A stretch of 64,000 nt of DNA from CAZGRP01 sp964527995 (GTDB taxonomy: Bacteria; Zhuqueibacterota; Zhuqueibacteria; Oceanimicrobiales; CAZGRP01). The notes under the pieces were generated by a model. That model was given only the letters and a program-made list of their open reading frames with translations, was not told the DNA's origin and searched no databases. The first letter of the stretch is position 1. Each line of letters opens with the position of its first letter. This document shows, piece after piece, positions 1-9,383 of the stretch. The stretch spans positions 62,001-126,000 of the forward strand of contig CAZGRP010000006.1 in the NCBI GenBank assembly GCA_964527995.1, read 5' to 3'. Position numbers and translations under genes: made by a program.

Positions 1-81
1 CACCTCAACAAAGTCTCTTGTCCCGTCACTGAACCCTCTGTGCTCTCCATGCCTCTGGGGTCGAGAAGACGCCTGACCTGG

Positions 82-828
82 CTACTCGACCCGCTTTAGG
101 TTCCGTTGTGTGAAAACGTTGTCCTTGAGGCCCTGGTCGAACTGGATCTTGGACAAGTTGAGTACGGTGCGATGGTTCTTCCTGAGGTTCTTCATCTCCA
201 TCCTCTTGCCCACCCAGTAGGGGCCTACCTTCTCAATGTTCTCCACCGTCAGGACCTTCTCCAGCTTGCCCGCCTTGTTGTAGTACTCCACCTTGGTGTA
301 GACGTAGTTGTCCTTCCGCACGTACAAGACGAGCTTGCTATAGCTGACGTCCGCCTGGGGCTTGGGGGTAAGCTCCAGCACGTAGAGATCCCCGGAGTCG
401 GCCGTAACCAGCTTCGCTTGGTAGTCCGGCACGAACCGAGTCTGCGACATATCTTCATAGGAAAAATCCGTTCCCATGAAGTCTTCATTCTTGATGGACG
501 AGGCGATGCGGCGGACCTTGCGAAAAGCCGGCATGTAGAGGTACATCCGACGTTTCGCCAGGCGCAGGAAGCTCACGCCTCGGACATCCGCAGGGGTGAG
601 GAAACGCACCAGCCGCCACTCGCTTCCTTTCTGGTAGAGCTTCAAATCCCGCACTTTTTCTGACCCGCTCTTATCGATCAGGGTCATCTTCTCTACAGCC
701 ACCATGTCTTTCGGGGCGTTCATCACCGAGTCGACACGTGCCAGGATCGCCTGGGCGTCCTGGGACATGCCCCGGCCGGCCAAGGCAAACACGAAGGCGG
801 CCGCCCAAAGAACCCGTTGTGATCTCAT
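82..828 (-). CDS. LolA-like outer-membrane lipoprotein-sorting protein
   Basis: Secreted protein of about 248 residues with a signal peptide (MRSQRVLWAAAFVFALAGRG). It matches the LolA-like family usually annotated as outer membrane lipoprotein-sorting protein; recognisable family stretches are LRLAKRRMYLYMPAFRKVRRI, GTDFSYEDM and the C-terminal KNLRKNHRT. The open frame extends to 912, but the ATG at 828 has a GAGGAAAG ribosome site and begins the signal peptide. It lies 235 bp downstream of an MMPL/RND exporter on the same strand, the typical partnership for this family. It probably binds a lipid or lipophilic cargo in the periplasm (inference). A paralogue lies at 55169-55987, again next to an MMPL exporter. 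Confidence 0.85.
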   Translation of the reverse strand: MRSQRVLWAAAFVFALAGRGMSQDAQAILARVDSVMNAPKDMVAVEKMTLIDKSGSEKVRDLKLYQKGSEWRLVRFLTPADVRGVSFLRLAKRRMYLYMPAFRKVRRIASSIKNEDFMGTDFSYEDMSQTRFVPDYQAKLVTADSGDLYVLELTPKPQADVSYSKLVLYVRKDNYVYTKVEYYNKAGKLEKVLTVENIEKVGPYWVGKRMEMKNLRKNHRTVLNLSKIQFDQGLKDNVFTQRNLKRVE

Positions 829-972
829 CTCTATCTTTCCTCTCAGAGTTTCGGTCTTCCGTTCCCCATCAAAGATCCACCATTCCCGTAGTGTCAGCAC
901 CGGCTTTCCCATCTCGGCCCCACGGCGCGCGGGATGTTCGCAGACGGCACCGGCGCGAACAGGGCGGGAAAT

Positions 973-1001
973 CCGTTGGCCGCTGTTTTCCGTTGGACGA
1001 C
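973..1001. repeat. Dispersed repeat, copy 1 (CCGTTGGCCGC family)
   Basis: Contains CCGTTGGCCGC, a short spacer and then CCGTTGGAC. Close copies occur at 9390-9420 and 27960-27988. The rest of 829-1063 is non-coding; 1019-1065 has word-like low-complexity text (CCACTTTCCACTTTGCA with a similar TTTGCACTT nearby). Confidence 0.5.
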
Positions 1002-1063
1002 GGACCCATCATTCGTTTTCCAGTTGCCACTTTCCACTTTGCATTCTGCAGTTTGCACTTCTC

Positions 1064-4012
1064 TTACCCCGTCGCCGGCGCCGACGAGATCGGCATCTCG
1101 GCAGCCGCACGACTCACGCCTTCCTCCCCAGCCCGGCGCAGAAACTTCGGCTTCAACCACAGAAACAGCGCTGGCAGAATGGTCAGCGTCAGCAGGGCAC
1201 TCACAAACATGGTCAAAGCCGTGAGCCCGCCGAAGCGACGAATGTGCTGTCCGCCGGCTGCCAGGAGCACCGAGAAGCCGAGGCCGACCGACAACGCATT
1301 GATGAGAATCGAGACCCCAGTGGTACCAAGCGTACGCTCCAGCGCGGCGACCTCATCGCCGTCCACTTCCAGCTCGCTGCGGAAGCGATGGGTAAAGTGG
1401 ATGGCATAGTCGATGCCCAGGCCAATGGCGATCGAGGCGATCATCGCGGTGAACGAGTCCAGCCCGATGCCGAGATAGCCCATCACCGCAAAGTTGACCA
1501 GAATCGTGATGCTGATGGGAACCACGGCCAGAAGTCCGCCGACAGCAGAGCGAAAGATGATCGCCAGCAGAATGATCACAAAGATCAACGCTGTCAGCAT
1601 ACTCTCGACCTGAGTCGGGGTCAGCTCGGCCTCCATCCGGTTCAACACCGGGGCGATCCCGGTCTGGCTGAACGAAGCCCTCACTTCCCGGGCCGACGCC
1701 AGCGTTTGCCCCTGGGCGATCTGCTTATACCGGGGCCACGACAGGACGACGTGGCTTTCGTTGATCTGCCACAAATCGCCCTTGAGATCGCGGCGCACGT
1801 TTTCATCGGCAGCGCGAGACGCCGGGAGCAGCTCCAACAAGCTGGCGAATGCCGGCTTCACTCGTGCCTCGCCGATTTGGACGCGCAGCAATTCTCTCAG
1901 GGAACCTGCCAGGAACCCAGCATCTTCAGCGTTCGCTGTCGGCAGTTGCCGCAGGACGAGGCTGCGAATGGCCTCTTCCGAAGGTAAGCCGGAGCTCTTC
2001 CGGGCTGCCGCAACCAGGCTCCGCGCCAATCGTTGTGCCGCGGCCCGGGATCTGAAAGGAATCTCCGCCTCAGGGCTGAGCAGATAGTCGCTGAGACTCG
2101 CGGCCACAACGTCCCAGTCCGCCTGCTGAAGCTCGCGGGCCGCCAGCTCGTTGACGATGCCGCGCAGCTCGTCAGGGGCGATCTCGATCTGCCGTCGGGC
2201 CAGGTCGCGGGAAACGTTGGTGATGATGGACTCGATACGCACCTGCCGCAAGGCAGACCGAAGATCCTCTGGCAATTCACGCAGATCCATCACGGCGAAA
2301 CTGTCGGGCAAGCCGGAGAGAAACTGGTTGATGCTGTCGACAGCCGCCACCAGCGACCCGGTGTGCCAGGTGCCCAGCTTGGCAGTGATCAATCCCTCCC
2401 GATCCTGGTTGGCAACCATCTGCTCCATCATGTCCTCGCCCTCGAGCAGGAACCAGAGATTCGAGACGCCCTGGCGGGTTTCGGGAACCACATAGCGGTC
2501 GTTCATCACGTCGTTCATCTCGGCGATGATGCTGGCGATCGACTGTGGTTTGCTCACCAGGGGTACGATGCCCAGGTAGCGCTCGATGTCGCGCATCTTC
2601 TCCAATACGGCCGGGTCTTTTAAATCACCCCGGACGAGAATCTGCACCGGAAGAGAGCCACCAAACTTTTCACGCAGAAGCATCTCGGCATGGTAGGGGT
2701 CGCTGCCCTTCTGCAGGCAGAGCGACCAGTCCACATCTTTGACGATGCGCGGGATGGCGACCACGGAGAAGCCCACCACGACCAGGCCACCGATGAGCAC
2801 CGCGAACTTGCGCCGGTGGACGAGACGGGCAACAGGTGCCAAAAAGCCTCGGGAGGCGGGTTTCTTCACCTTCGCCACGAACGGTTTGTCCTTCGAAAAC
2901 GACAGCAGAGCGGGTAACAGGGTCAGGGTTACCAGCAGGGCAAGCAGGATTCCTCCCGACGTCACCAATCCGAACTGGCGAATCACCGAGAAGTCGGAGA
3001 TGGCCAGCGACGCAAAGCCGACCATTGTAGTGATGGTGGTCAGGACGATCGGTACGCCCATCTCCTGATAGGTCCCTTTGGCAGCGTCGGTGGGATTGTC
3101 ACCCGTACGCCGGCGTTCGTAGTACCGCTTCATCAAGTGGATACCATCGGCGCTGCCCAGGGCGATGAGGATGACGGGCATGATACCCGAGAGCAGATCC
3201 ATTTTGAGACCGAAGAGGCCCATCAGCCCGACCGTCCAGATGACGCTAACCAGGACCACCGTCAGGGGCATCAGGACACCGCCAAGGCGCCGAAACCCGA
3301 TCCACAACACCAGCAGCAGCACCACAACAATCAGCGGATCCAGCACCATCATGTTTTCCGAAATGAGCAGCGTCATGTTGTAGATCAGGAAGGGCATGCC
3401 GCCATAGTAGATTTTCGTGCCTGCCGGGAGACTGTCCGGCGGCACAACCCGGTCCGAGGCGGCTTTCACTCGCAGCGCCGTGGCGAAATGAGCCAGCGCC
3501 CTGCCAGGCCCGCTGTTGAAACGAAGCAGGATCGCCGTCGTCGTGCCATCGTCCGACACCAAGTTGCCGATATAGCGATCCTTGCTCATCACGTAGGCTT
3601 TGAGGCGGTCGAGCTCCTCCTGGGTTTGCGGCAGCTCGCCACGTTTGAGCAGCTTCCCGACCTCCAGGCCCCATTCGGTCTTCTTGAAATCCACTACATT
3701 CGTCAGGCTGGTGACATAAGAAATCCCCTCTACGTTCTGATAAGCCTCCGTCAACTCCTTCACCAGCGTCAGGGTCTCGCGGCTGAAGACGTCGGGGCTG
3801 GTCACCAGCGCGATACCGATCGAATTCCCGCCGAATTGTTCGCCGATGTAATCATACTCCTGCACGAGCGGGTCGTCCTGGCGCAGGTAGGTGGAGAAAT
3901 CAGCATTGAGTCCGATTTTGGTCGCCTTGTAACCTAGAAACAGCGTCAGGAGGCCAACAATCGTCACCACCGCTATTCGGTAGCGGATGACAAAGTCGGC
4001 AAGTCTTTTCAT
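1064..4012 (-). CDS. MMPL/RND-superfamily lipid or hydrophobe exporter
   Basis: A 982-residue inner-membrane protein of the RND superfamily in its MMPL/Patched-like branch. The N-terminal helix is followed by a large periplasmic loop (about 30-215), a five-helix block with GSADGIHLMKRYYERRR, a second periplasmic loop and a second five-helix block with GLGIDYAIHFTHRFR. The two GxxxD-type signatures are the proton-relay positions of the superfamily. The ATG at 4012 has an AGGAGG ribosome site. There is no adaptor or TolC partner beside it; instead a LolA-like protein follows, a combination used for lipid, hopanoid or outer-membrane component traffic. The substrate is unknown. It is paralogous to 52757-55120. 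Confidence 0.88.
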   Translation of the reverse strand: MKRLADFVIRYRIAVVTIVGLLTLFLGYKATKIGLNADFSTYLRQDDPLVQEYDYIGEQFGGNSIGIALVTSPDVFSRETLTLVKELTEAYQNVEGISYVTSLTNVVDFKKTEWGLEVGKLLKRGELPQTQEELDRLKAYVMSKDRYIGNLVSDDGTTTAILLRFNSGPGRALAHFATALRVKAASDRVVPPDSLPAGTKIYYGGMPFLIYNMTLLISENMMVLDPLIVVVLLLVLWIGFRRLGGVLMPLTVVLVSVIWTVGLMGLFGLKMDLLSGIMPVILIALGSADGIHLMKRYYERRRTGDNPTDAAKGTYQEMGVPIVLTTITTMVGFASLAISDFSVIRQFGLVTSGGILLALLVTLTLLPALLSFSKDKPFVAKVKKPASRGFLAPVARLVHRRKFAVLIGGLVVVGFSVVAIPRIVKDVDWSLCLQKGSDPYHAEMLLREKFGGSLPVQILVRGDLKDPAVLEKMRDIERYLGIVPLVSKPQSIASIIAEMNDVMNDRYVVPETRQGVSNLWFLLEGEDMMEQMVANQDREGLITAKLGTWHTGSLVAAVDSINQFLSGLPDSFAVMDLRELPEDLRSALRQVRIESIITNVSRDLARRQIEIAPDELRGIVNELAARELQQADWDVVAASLSDYLLSPEAEIPFRSRAAAQRLARSLVAAARKSSGLPSEEAIRSLVLRQLPTANAEDAGFLAGSLRELLRVQIGEARVKPAFASLLELLPASRAADENVRRDLKGDLWQINESHVVLSWPRYKQIAQGQTLASAREVRASFSQTGIAPVLNRMEAELTPTQVESMLTALIFVIILLAIIFRSAVGGLLAVVPISITILVNFAVMGYLGIGLDSFTAMIASIAIGLGIDYAIHFTHRFRSELEVDGDEVAALERTLGTTGVSILINALSVGLGFSVLLAAGGQHIRRFGGLTALTMFVSALLTLTILPALFLWLKPKFLRRAGEEGVSRAAAEMPISSAPATG

Positions 4013-4160
4013 CCTATACCTCCTGCCATCTTGATAAGGTTGTCAGATTCATCTACACCTGGGAGCCGCAGAATTACGGCACCGCAAAGCCTCTGTCGAG
4101 TCCACTCTTTTCGGTGTACACCACCTCCGCCGCTGCCCCCAGACAGAGGCCGTCGGAGCA

Positions 4161-5042
4161 TCATGGCTGCCGTTCTTCCTCGGTCTTCCGCCTTGTCCTC
4201 ATGCCATGGTCTCCCCGGCCGCGAGTCGAAACAGGCGCCGGCCTCTGCTTGGCAGCATCCAGAAAGCCCAGGGAGAAAACGAGCACGTAGACAGAGTAGG
4301 CGGCTACCTGTGGCAGCGACGGCGCTGCCTGGTACCCTATGAAAGCATGCAGCAGCCGGCCTGCCAGGCCGTCATCGGAGATGAAGGCGCTGGTATCCCA
4401 AACAGGGCTGCCGGAAGCCGGCAGGACTCCCAGCTCCTGCAGGCCCATCACACTGTGCCCCACCAGTCCGGCAGCAATGAAGATCAGCAGAACCCCCGTG
4501 ACCAAGAAGAACTTGCGCAGATTGAGGCGCACGGTGGAGGCGAAAACCAGATAGGCGATCGCCGCCGCCGCAACGAGTCCCAAAGCCGAGCCTTGCAGCA
4601 GCTCCTGCTTCCCCGAAGTGTAAAAGAGAGCGCTCAGGAACAAGACGGTCTCCAGGCCTTCGCGCAGAACCGAGACAAAGGCCAGGCCGGCGAGAGCAAA
4701 AGCCTGATTCTGGGAGATGGCCAGATCGACCTTGCTCTCCAGAGCACTCTTGACGGTCCGGCTCTGGCGTTGCATCCAGAGCACCATCCAGGTGAGCACG
4801 CCGACGGCCGCCAGCGACACTGCAACTTCGAAAATCTCGGCATTGCGGCCTTCAAACTGGATGGCCACAACCTGGAAGACCACGGCCAGCACCACGCTCA
4901 CAAGAATGGCTGCCCCGGTACCCAGCCATACGAGCGACCGGAATCTGCCTTGCCCGATCTTGGTCAAGTAACCAACCAGAATACCGACGATCAGAAAGGC
5001 TTCTACCCCCTCGCGAATTGTGATAAAGAGTCCTGCGAGCAA
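4161..5042 (-). CDS. FTR1-family iron permease (EfeU-like)
   Basis: A polytopic protein of 293 residues with two REXXE iron-binding motifs, REGVE at residues 10-14 and REGLE at 127-131, diagnostic of the FTR1/EfeU high-affinity iron permeases. Hydrophobic segments fit about seven transmembrane helices; the C-terminal tail is charged. The start is TTG. Its ribosome site TAGGAG overlaps the ftsH stop codon 9 bp upstream, so translation is likely coupled to ftsH. EfeU normally works with EfeO/EfeB or an extracytoplasmic ferroxidase; none is adjacent, although a multicopper oxidase lies at 13.3-14.5 kb. Confidence 0.9.
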   Translation of the reverse strand: MLAGLFITIREGVEAFLIVGILVGYLTKIGQGRFRSLVWLGTGAAILVSVVLAVVFQVVAIQFEGRNAEIFEVAVSLAAVGVLTWMVLWMQRQSRTVKSALESKVDLAISQNQAFALAGLAFVSVLREGLETVLFLSALFYTSGKQELLQGSALGLVAAAAIAYLVFASTVRLNLRKFFLVTGVLLIFIAAGLVGHSVMGLQELGVLPASGSPVWDTSAFISDDGLAGRLLHAFIGYQAAPSLPQVAAYSVYVLVFSLGFLDAAKQRPAPVSTRGRGDHGMRTRRKTEEERQP

Positions 5043-5050
5043 CTTTACTC

Positions 5051-6907
5051 CTAACGACTTTCGTTGATAGCCACTGAAGCGTCCCTGCGGACGATGCTGC
5101 GCAACTCTTCTCCGCCTAGAACTTCCTTCTCCAGCAGGGTCTGGGCTAGGAGTTCGAGCGTCGATCTGCGTTCGAGCAACGCCTCTTTGACTTTATTGTA
5201 GGTTTCCACAATGGTGCGCTTGACCTCCTCATCGACATGTCGAGCGGTCTCTTCGCTATACGTTCTATCCCTCTGGCTTTCCATGCCAATGAAGAGTCCC
5301 TGCCGTTGCGGTTCCAGAAACACCGGACCCAACTCCTCGCTCATGCCATACTCGGTCATCATGCTGCGTGCGATATCGGTTGCCTGGCGCAGGTCATTCT
5401 GAGCGCCGGTCGAGATCTCGCCGAAAACGATCTCCTCGGCGGCACGCCCTCCCAGGAGAACTGCGAGCCGGTCCAAAAGCTCACTCTCAGTCAGAAGGTA
5501 GCGGTCCTCGGTAGGCAGCTGCAGCGTGTACCCCAAAGCGGCAACGCCACGCGGGATGATCGAAATCTTGTGTACGGGATCGGCGTTCGGCAGCGATTCC
5601 GCCACAAGGGCGTGCCCACACTCGTGGTAGGCAACCCGCTCTCTCTCCTTGGGGTTCATGATGCGTGTCTTCTTTTCGAGCCCTCCGACGATTCGGTCAA
5701 TGGCATCCTCAAAATCGGCCATCGTGACCTCATCGCGACCTTTGCGCGAGGCCAGCAACGCCGCCTCGTTGACCAGGTTGGCCAGATCGGCACCGACAAA
5801 CCCGGGCGTCCGTGCGGCGACAGTACGCAGGTCCACGTCCGGCCCCAGCTTCACGTCCCGCACATGAATCTTCAGAATCGCCTGGCGGCCGTTGATGTCG
5901 GGCCGATCGACGACCACATGCCGATCGAAACGCCCCGGTCGCAACAGTGCCGGGTCCAGAATCTCCGGCCGGTTCGTCGCCCCCATGATGATCACGCCTC
6001 GATTGGTATCGAAGCCGTCCATTTCGACCAGGAGCTGGTTCAGCGTCTGTTCGCGCTCGTCATGGCCACCGAACGGGTTCATCCCGCGTACTTTCCCGAG
6101 GGCGTCCAACTCATCGATGAAGATGATGCACGGGGCTCTCTGGGCTGCCTGGTGGAACAGATCGCGGACGCGGGCTGCGCCCACGCCGACAAACATCTCG
6201 ACGAACTCCGAACCGTTCATGCGGAAGAACGGCACGCCGGCTTCGCCAGCCACAGCCTTTGCCAGGAGTGTTTTTCCGGTGCCGGGAGGGCCGACCAGCA
6301 GCACACCCTTAGGGATCTTTCCTCCAAGCCGTTGATATTTCTCGGGCGTTTTTAGAAATTCGACAACCTCGCTCAGCTCCTCCTTGGCCTCGTCGATTCC
6401 GGCCACTTCATCGAAGCTGACACGAGTGGAGTCCTCCACGTAGACTTTCGCTTTGCTCTGCCCGATGGACATCAGGTTCTGCTGCATGCCGCCGCCCATC
6501 TTGCGCATGAGCAGCACCCAGAGGCCGAAGAAAAGCGCAAAAGGAATCACCCAAGACAGCACCGCTGCCAGCCAGTTGGTTTGGTATTTGCCCTGGAATT
6601 CGAGCCCGTTTGCGCGCAGATCCTCAATCAGTTTGGGATCCTCCACTCGAGTGGTAGTGAATTTGTGCCACTCGGCCTTCCTCGCCGACGCGGACCCTTC
6701 CGCCGCCGGCATCTCTTCCTCCAGCTGTCCGGTGATGTATTTCTCCGTGATCACCAGATCTTTGACCCTCTTCGATTCCACCATATCCCGGAACTTGCTG
6801 TAGGAGATCTTTTCGACATGCGGCCGCATCACATAGTCCTGGATCAGCAGAATGACGAACAGGGCAAAGAGAAAGTACCAGATTGAAAAGTGGGTCTTCT
6901 TTTCCAT
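5051..6907 (-). CDS. ftsH: ATP-dependent zinc metalloprotease FtsH
   Basis: Membrane-anchored AAA+ protease of 618 residues, normal for FtsH. It has an N-terminal helix (about 8-24), a periplasmic domain and a second helix (about 112-134). The AAA module has Walker A GPPGTGKT at 206-213, Walker B IIFIDE at 261-266 and the second region of homology ATNRPEILDPALLRPGRFDR. The zinc protease site is HECGH at 428-432. It degrades misfolded membrane proteins and regulators. ATG at 6907 is preceded by GGGAG. FTR1 follows directly and may be co-transcribed. Confidence 0.97.
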   Translation of the reverse strand: MEKKTHFSIWYFLFALFVILLIQDYVMRPHVEKISYSKFRDMVESKRVKDLVITEKYITGQLEEEMPAAEGSASARKAEWHKFTTTRVEDPKLIEDLRANGLEFQGKYQTNWLAAVLSWVIPFALFFGLWVLLMRKMGGGMQQNLMSIGQSKAKVYVEDSTRVSFDEVAGIDEAKEELSEVVEFLKTPEKYQRLGGKIPKGVLLVGPPGTGKTLLAKAVAGEAGVPFFRMNGSEFVEMFVGVGAARVRDLFHQAAQRAPCIIFIDELDALGKVRGMNPFGGHDEREQTLNQLLVEMDGFDTNRGVIIMGATNRPEILDPALLRPGRFDRHVVVDRPDINGRQAILKIHVRDVKLGPDVDLRTVAARTPGFVGADLANLVNEAALLASRKGRDEVTMADFEDAIDRIVGGLEKKTRIMNPKERERVAYHECGHALVAESLPNADPVHKISIIPRGVAALGYTLQLPTEDRYLLTESELLDRLAVLLGGRAAEEIVFGEISTGAQNDLRQATDIARSMMTEYGMSEELGPVFLEPQRQGLFIGMESQRDRTYSEETARHVDEEVKRTIVETYNKVKEALLERRSTLELLAQTLLEKEVLGGEELRSIVRRDASVAINESR

Positions 6908-7019
6908 GGTTACACAGCTCCCAGGCGGTGCCGGTACGCAGGCAAGCCCACCATCGCTAGCGCCTCTCTCTGACGTCGTCGCAAGAGCGTCTGCGATCGC
7001 TTTGCGACTTCATGGCACA

Positions 7020-8720
7020 TCAATTCCATCTCGACTCCCTCCGATGCGTGGCGTACGGTCGACGACTTCGCCAGATTGCGAAAAGAAGCACCAGGGCAAC
7101 CATCACGTTGAGCACGAAAACCCCAATGAAGATCCACGTTGCGTAAGCCCCTGCCGGCACGAGCCGGCTGCCGATCACCAACAGGCCTGACCCCAACATC
7201 ACCGAACCGGCCAGGACACTGATGGTAAGGCGGTCCACCGATGCGTGCAGGCGATGCGTCTCGCGTTCGAGCCTCTCGCTACGCATCGTCATTTGAAGTT
7301 CCCCCTGCTCCAGACTGGCCATCAGTCGCGACAGACGCCGCGGCAAGCCGATGGCAAGGTCCACCTGATCGACGACCTCCTCCACAAATCTGGCGCCCAG
7401 GCGAACCGGCGAGCGCTGGCGAAGCCAGTAGCGTCGCATATAGGGACCAGCGAACTCGAACAACTTGAAATCCGGATCGAGGCTGGCACCCAGTCCTTCA
7501 CTCATAGAGATGACCTTCATCAGCATCGACAGGTTGGTCGGCAGGCGCAGCCGATGCCGGAAAGCGAGGCCCATCACCTCGCGCACCATTTCGGCGGCAA
7601 CCAGCTCGGAGAGCGGACGGCCGCGGATGCGAAGAATCAAGTGATCGAAATCGCGTTTCAAGGCTTCGCGGCGGACATGGCCGCTGGCAACCCCGAGTGC
7701 GAACAGGGCGTCGACCAGGCGGTCGGAGTCGCCGCGTGTCATGGCATAGGCGACCCGCAGGAAGGCGTCCTTTGTCGGCCGGTCGAGATATCCAACCATG
7801 CCAAAATCCATCAACCCGATCACATCGCCAGCCATCACCACAAAGTTCCCGGGGTGCGGGTCGGCGTGAAAGAAGCCGTGCTCGAAGACCTCGCGAAACA
7901 GAATCTCTACCGCCTTTCTTGCCAGACGCTGCCGATCCACTCCCTCACGCTCGAGCGCCGCAAGATCGTTGATCTTGATCCCATGAATCTCCTCGAGGGT
8001 GATGACGCCGGTGGTGGTCAAGTCCCAGTGTACCGTCGGAATGTAGAGGTTTGCCTCGTCCTTGAAGTTCTGCCGAAAACGATCCGCGTTCTGCCCCTCG
8101 CACCGGTAATCCAACTCGTTTTCGAGTGTGAAGGCGAATTCCTCCACCTGACCCTCCAGGTCGTAGAGGCGCCCCCATTCGCTCCGCTGCGCCGCGGTTC
8201 GAGCGATCTGGCGCAGGATGTGGAGGTCTTCTGCCACCGTCTCGCGAACTCCAGGGCGCTGTACTTTCACGACGACGTGCTCGCCGGTGTGAAGCTGGGC
8301 GCGATGTACCTGCCCGATCGAGGCAGAGCCCATCGGCTCGTCCTGAAAGCTGCTGAAAAGCTCCTCAACGCGACGCCCGAACTCTTCCTCGATCCGCTGT
8401 CGGATCAGTTCGACCGGCACCGGCGGCACCGCGTCTTGAAGCTTGGCGAATTCATCAGCATACGCGGGCGAAATAAGATCGGGACGGGTGCTCAGAATCT
8501 GAGCCAGTTTGATGAAAGTGGTGCCGAGCTCCTCAAAAGCGAAACGCAGATGCTCCGGCGCCGAGTAGGGTTCCTCGCGCCGGGGGTGTCCGAAGATCCC
8601 GCGGTGGAACGGCACAAAGGAACCAAGCCCGGACTGTACCACCAGCCAGCCGAAACCGTGACGGATCAGCGTGGTCGCAATCTGCTGGTATCGCCGAAAA
8701 TGTCTGCGCCGAAAGAGCAT
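7020..8720 (-). CDS. ABC1/UbiB (AarF) kinase-like protein
   Basis: About 566 residues of the ABC1/AarF/UbiB atypical kinase-like ATPase family. Visible motifs are the Ala-rich nucleotide loop GSASIGQVHRA (about 135-145), VVVKVQRPG with the catalytic lysine, the HADPHPGNF catalytic loop and LMDFGMVG, the DFG equivalent. Two hydrophobic helices close to the C terminus anchor it in the inner membrane. The family supports isoprenoid-quinone synthesis. The ATG at 8720 (GAGAAG upstream) is preferred over a TTG at 8729. No other quinone genes are adjacent. Confidence 0.9.
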   Translation of the reverse strand: MLFRRRHFRRYQQIATTLIRHGFGWLVVQSGLGSFVPFHRGIFGHPRREEPYSAPEHLRFAFEELGTTFIKLAQILSTRPDLISPAYADEFAKLQDAVPPVPVELIRQRIEEEFGRRVEELFSSFQDEPMGSASIGQVHRAQLHTGEHVVVKVQRPGVRETVAEDLHILRQIARTAAQRSEWGRLYDLEGQVEEFAFTLENELDYRCEGQNADRFRQNFKDEANLYIPTVHWDLTTTGVITLEEIHGIKINDLAALEREGVDRQRLARKAVEILFREVFEHGFFHADPHPGNFVVMAGDVIGLMDFGMVGYLDRPTKDAFLRVAYAMTRGDSDRLVDALFALGVASGHVRREALKRDFDHLILRIRGRPLSELVAAEMVREVMGLAFRHRLRLPTNLSMLMKVISMSEGLGASLDPDFKLFEFAGPYMRRYWLRQRSPVRLGARFVEEVVDQVDLAIGLPRRLSRLMASLEQGELQMTMRSERLERETHRLHASVDRLTISVLAGSVMLGSGLLVIGSRLVPAGAYATWIFIGVFVLNVMVALVLLFAIWRSRRPYATHRRESRWN

Positions 8721-8739
8721 TCTTCTCAACTCGTTGCCG

Positions 8740-9276
8740 TCATAGGCTCAGCATTACGCCGCCGCTCACTTCGAGATCGAGCACCGGCTCATTGGCTTCC
8801 CAATAGAATCGCTCCCGAAATTCTGCCCTCAGGCCGAATCGCTCGGAAGTGTAAATCTTTGCACCGGCACCCACGTTGAAACTCAGCTTCGTGCCGTTGC
8901 GATCACGCAGGAAGGTGGTCGCTCCAATCCCAGCGATCGCAAAGGGCGAAAGCTCTGGATAGCGGGACACACCGCGGAAGCGGGCGAGATCGAGGAGGCC
9001 GTTGATGCCCCAAAAAAGCACCTCCGGGCCGCGCCGCGGCACGAACCCGACGTCCACCTCGACCGCACGCGAGAGCTCCGTCCTGGAAAGGCGGATGCCA
9101 AACACGAATTCATTGGCTCCGCCATCAAAAGCGACAATGCCGTCCACCAACGCCAGCTCGATCCCAGGCTGGCTCGTCACGACAGTCGCGGGGCTGTCAG
9201 CGAAAGCGATGATCAAGACCAGCACCGACAAGGTGCCTGCACGTTGCCGGTGGGTTGCAAGGAAACGTCGAATCAT
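8740..9276 (-). CDS. Small secreted beta-barrel-like protein, unknown function
   Basis: About 178 residues: a basic N terminus and hydrophobic segment (RRFLATHRQRAGTLSVLVLIIAFADS), then alternating polar/hydrophobic strands ending in an aromatic/hydrophobic strand (VLDLEVSGGVMLSL), as in small outer-membrane barrels. RAEFRERFYW and FNVGAGAKIYTSERFGLRAE resemble OmpA-like 8-strand barrels. The ATG at 9276 has GGAGAG immediately upstream; an earlier in-frame start at 9321 would remove the signal-peptide look. It ends 19 bp before the UbiB-like gene. No specific family recognised. Confidence 0.6.
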   Translation of the reverse strand: MIRRFLATHRQRAGTLSVLVLIIAFADSPATVVTSQPGIELALVDGIVAFDGGANEFVFGIRLSRTELSRAVEVDVGFVPRRGPEVLFWGINGLLDLARFRGVSRYPELSPFAIAGIGATTFLRDRNGTKLSFNVGAGAKIYTSERFGLRAEFRERFYWEANEPVLDLEVSGGVMLSL

Positions 9277-9383
9277 CTCTCCATCGATTCCGCAGCTACC
9301 GCGGTGCCTTTTTGAATCCACATCAGGACGTTCGATCTCGATCTTTTTACGCTCGAGAATATCATCCGTACGTCATCAAAAAA

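Noticed and set aside
704..1987. Long open frames antisense to the minus-strand genes (for example 704-1987, 3137-3937, 7245-8879, 18152-20902, 39482-41101)
   Set aside because: They are shadows of high-GC coding sequence: low-complexity, His/Gln/Arg-rich, no ribosome sites and no recognisable domain, while the opposite strand encodes well-known families.
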